DNA of 62,535 bases. It comes from Nitrospirales bacterium (GTDB lineage: Bacteria > Nitrospirota > Nitrospiria > Nitrospirales > UBA8639). The stretch lies in the NCBI GenBank assembly GCA_029261275.1, contig JAJDBR010000040.1, positions 1-62,535 on the forward strand, written 5' to 3'. Below are positions 61,844 through 62,535 of this stretch, in pieces (within the stretch, counting starts at the first letter, position 1; the number at the start of each line of letters is the position of its first letter). The notes beneath the pieces were generated by a model. It worked only from the letters and a program-made list of their open reading frames with translations, had not been told where the DNA came from and made no database searches. Both the position numbers and the translations under genes were made by a program.

Positions 61844-62535
61844 GTCTGTGGCTTATCACGGCATTTATGGTGCTGGTAACTTGCCTGGGGAGTGCTCTCA
61901 TCAAAGAAAACAAAACAATCCTCCCTACCAGATCTTTTCATTTGTTTGTCCAATTCCTTCATGGGCCATCGGGTTTCGGCCATCTTCCCGCTTCCTCGAC
62001 GATAGTGGTTCAACTCATAGGCCACCAAGGCCGCTGCCTGCAAAGGTATGAAGTGCAAGTTTGTACCGAAAGTAATGCTTCCAAGGCGACCCCCTACATC
62101 CAGACTGTCGACGCAGCGGTCAAATAATTCACCTCCCAATCCCTTCGATGTGGATCGACGCTCAAACACCATATCAACTTTCGCGTCAGGGAAATTTCTT
62201 TCTGCGTATATCCCAATTCCATGAACGCAAACTTGGAAACAGGCGTAATAGGGATTTTTCAGGTCTTCCTTTTTTTCTTGGGGCAAATTATGAAAATCCT
62301 CAATTGGTAAAACTGCCCCTACATAAAACTTCACATGCACGCTCATTATTTGTAGGAGCTTCCCCAAAAAGCTGCTCCTCTTTTCTTCATCCCACCCTTC
62401 AAACTCTCCTCGTCTATGCGCAAAGTTCTTCATGTGAGATTGACTAACCTGAAACATTCTTAAAACTTCGCCCCATTCCGTTTCAAATTGACACCATGAT
62501 TCTTTTGAAGCGGCAACGCCCCCAACAGAAAATAT
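61840..62535 (-). CDS. DUF3800 family protein (N terminus beyond window)
   Basis: The visible part is about 231 residues. Upstream of an internal ATG at 62457 the frame remains open to the window edge and reads SVGGVAASKESWCQFETEWG, a typical DUF3800 opening segment, so the true start (with the DESG-type acidic motif) is missing. The C-terminal part contains DVGGRLGSITFGTNLHFIPL followed by QAAALVAYELNHYRRG, the conserved terminal motif. DUF3800 proteins have an RNase-H-like fold and are frequent in defence-related and prophage loci. Convergent with the late operon. Confidence 0.72.
   Translation of the reverse strand: MFSVGGVAASKESWCQFETEWGEVLRMFQVSQSHMKNFAHRRGEFEGWDEEKRSSFLGKLLQIMSVHVKFYVGAVLPIEDFHNLPQEKKEDLKNPYYACFQVCVHGIGIYAERNFPDAKVDMVFERRSTSKGLGGELFDRCVDSLDVGGRLGSITFGTNLHFIPLQAAALVAYELNHYRRGSGKMAETRWPMKELDKQMKRSGREDCFVFFDESTPQASYQHHKCRDKPQT

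Larger units (their letters stand above)
19560..62535. mobile_element. Prophage-like element (left boundary at att copy 2, right end probably outside window)
   Basis: From 19762 to 61843 nearly all genes run rightward with stop-start overlaps and encode packaging, head, fibre, lysis-like and virion-associated proteins. Terminase (21740-24497), portal (24724) and Mu F-like protein (28387) are clear. No repressor, replication gene or complete integrase is seen in the window. The tRNA-Phe remnant at 19560 marks a plausible left end; no matching copy occurs before 62535. Confidence 0.65.

Noticed and set aside
1-62535. CRISPR arrays
   Set aside because: No regularly spaced 24-40 bp direct repeats with unique spacers were seen in any part of the window.

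Overview
The window joins a bacterial chromosome segment (left, about 19.6 kb) to one long prophage-like gene block (about 19.6-61.85 kb). The host looks like a Gram-negative environmental bacterium. The gene style (tandem secreted HEAT-repeat proteins, proC beside a periplasmic lytic transglycosylase, an exopolysaccharide cluster) would fit a Nitrospira-like genome, but nothing here proves the taxon. Codon and base composition change near 19.7 kb: the left side is moderately AT-rich with loosely spaced genes, and the right side is GC-richer with almost every start overlapping the previous stop.

Left region. Positions 1-5.8 kb hold two paralogous secreted HEAT-repeat genes, proC, a small gene, a lytic transglycosylase and a secreted protein built from three copies of one module. 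A 47-bp block identical to the 3' half of a tRNA-Phe(GAA) gene occurs at 5847 and again at 19560. Between the copies lie surface-polysaccharide genes (a polytopic membrane protein, GT4 and GT2 glycosyltransferases, a flippase-like protein, a UDP-galactopyranose-mutase-like flavoprotein with a duplicated membrane domain, an aldo/keto reductase, a type I phosphodiesterase) and, beside the right copy, the C-terminal remnant of a tyrosine recombinase. I read this as an integrated island. Neither tRNA copy is complete, so the intact tRNA-Phe is expected right of the window, with the prophage as a second, tandem insertion.

Prophage region. All long genes but two short minus-strand ones run rightward: DNA-binding proteins, small and large terminase, portal, holin-like peptide, thermonuclease-like protein, a dATP/dGTP-pyrophosphohydrolase-like protein fused to an orphan recombinase core-binding domain, Mu F-like head protein, then a long series of beta-rich virion proteins (beta-helix/LamG, a protein ending in about 20 PWE-type 14-residue repeats, discoidin-like), an M15-type endolysin candidate and a sigma-factor-like protein. 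Three virion-associated 'polyvalent' candidates follow: a Zeta-toxin-like kinase, a 2223-residue DarB-like methyltransferase-helicase, and a 2112-residue HAD/ART/pyrophosphatase-like/helicase protein. They share a short LK-HVK-Y/HEDKR segment. No classical major capsid protein, tail tube or tape-measure protein is recognisable.

The most striking feature is an intein (44560-45513) inserted exactly after the DEGH motif of the DarB-like helicase. All splicing residues are visible. Inside it, in a different reading frame and with its own ribosome-binding site, lies a complete gene for a Vsr-like (EDxHD) homing endonuclease. A small divergent module at 48.0-49.1 kb with three TTGTGTACG-type operator copies interrupts the late operon. 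The window ends in a minus-strand DUF3800 gene cut by the window edge.
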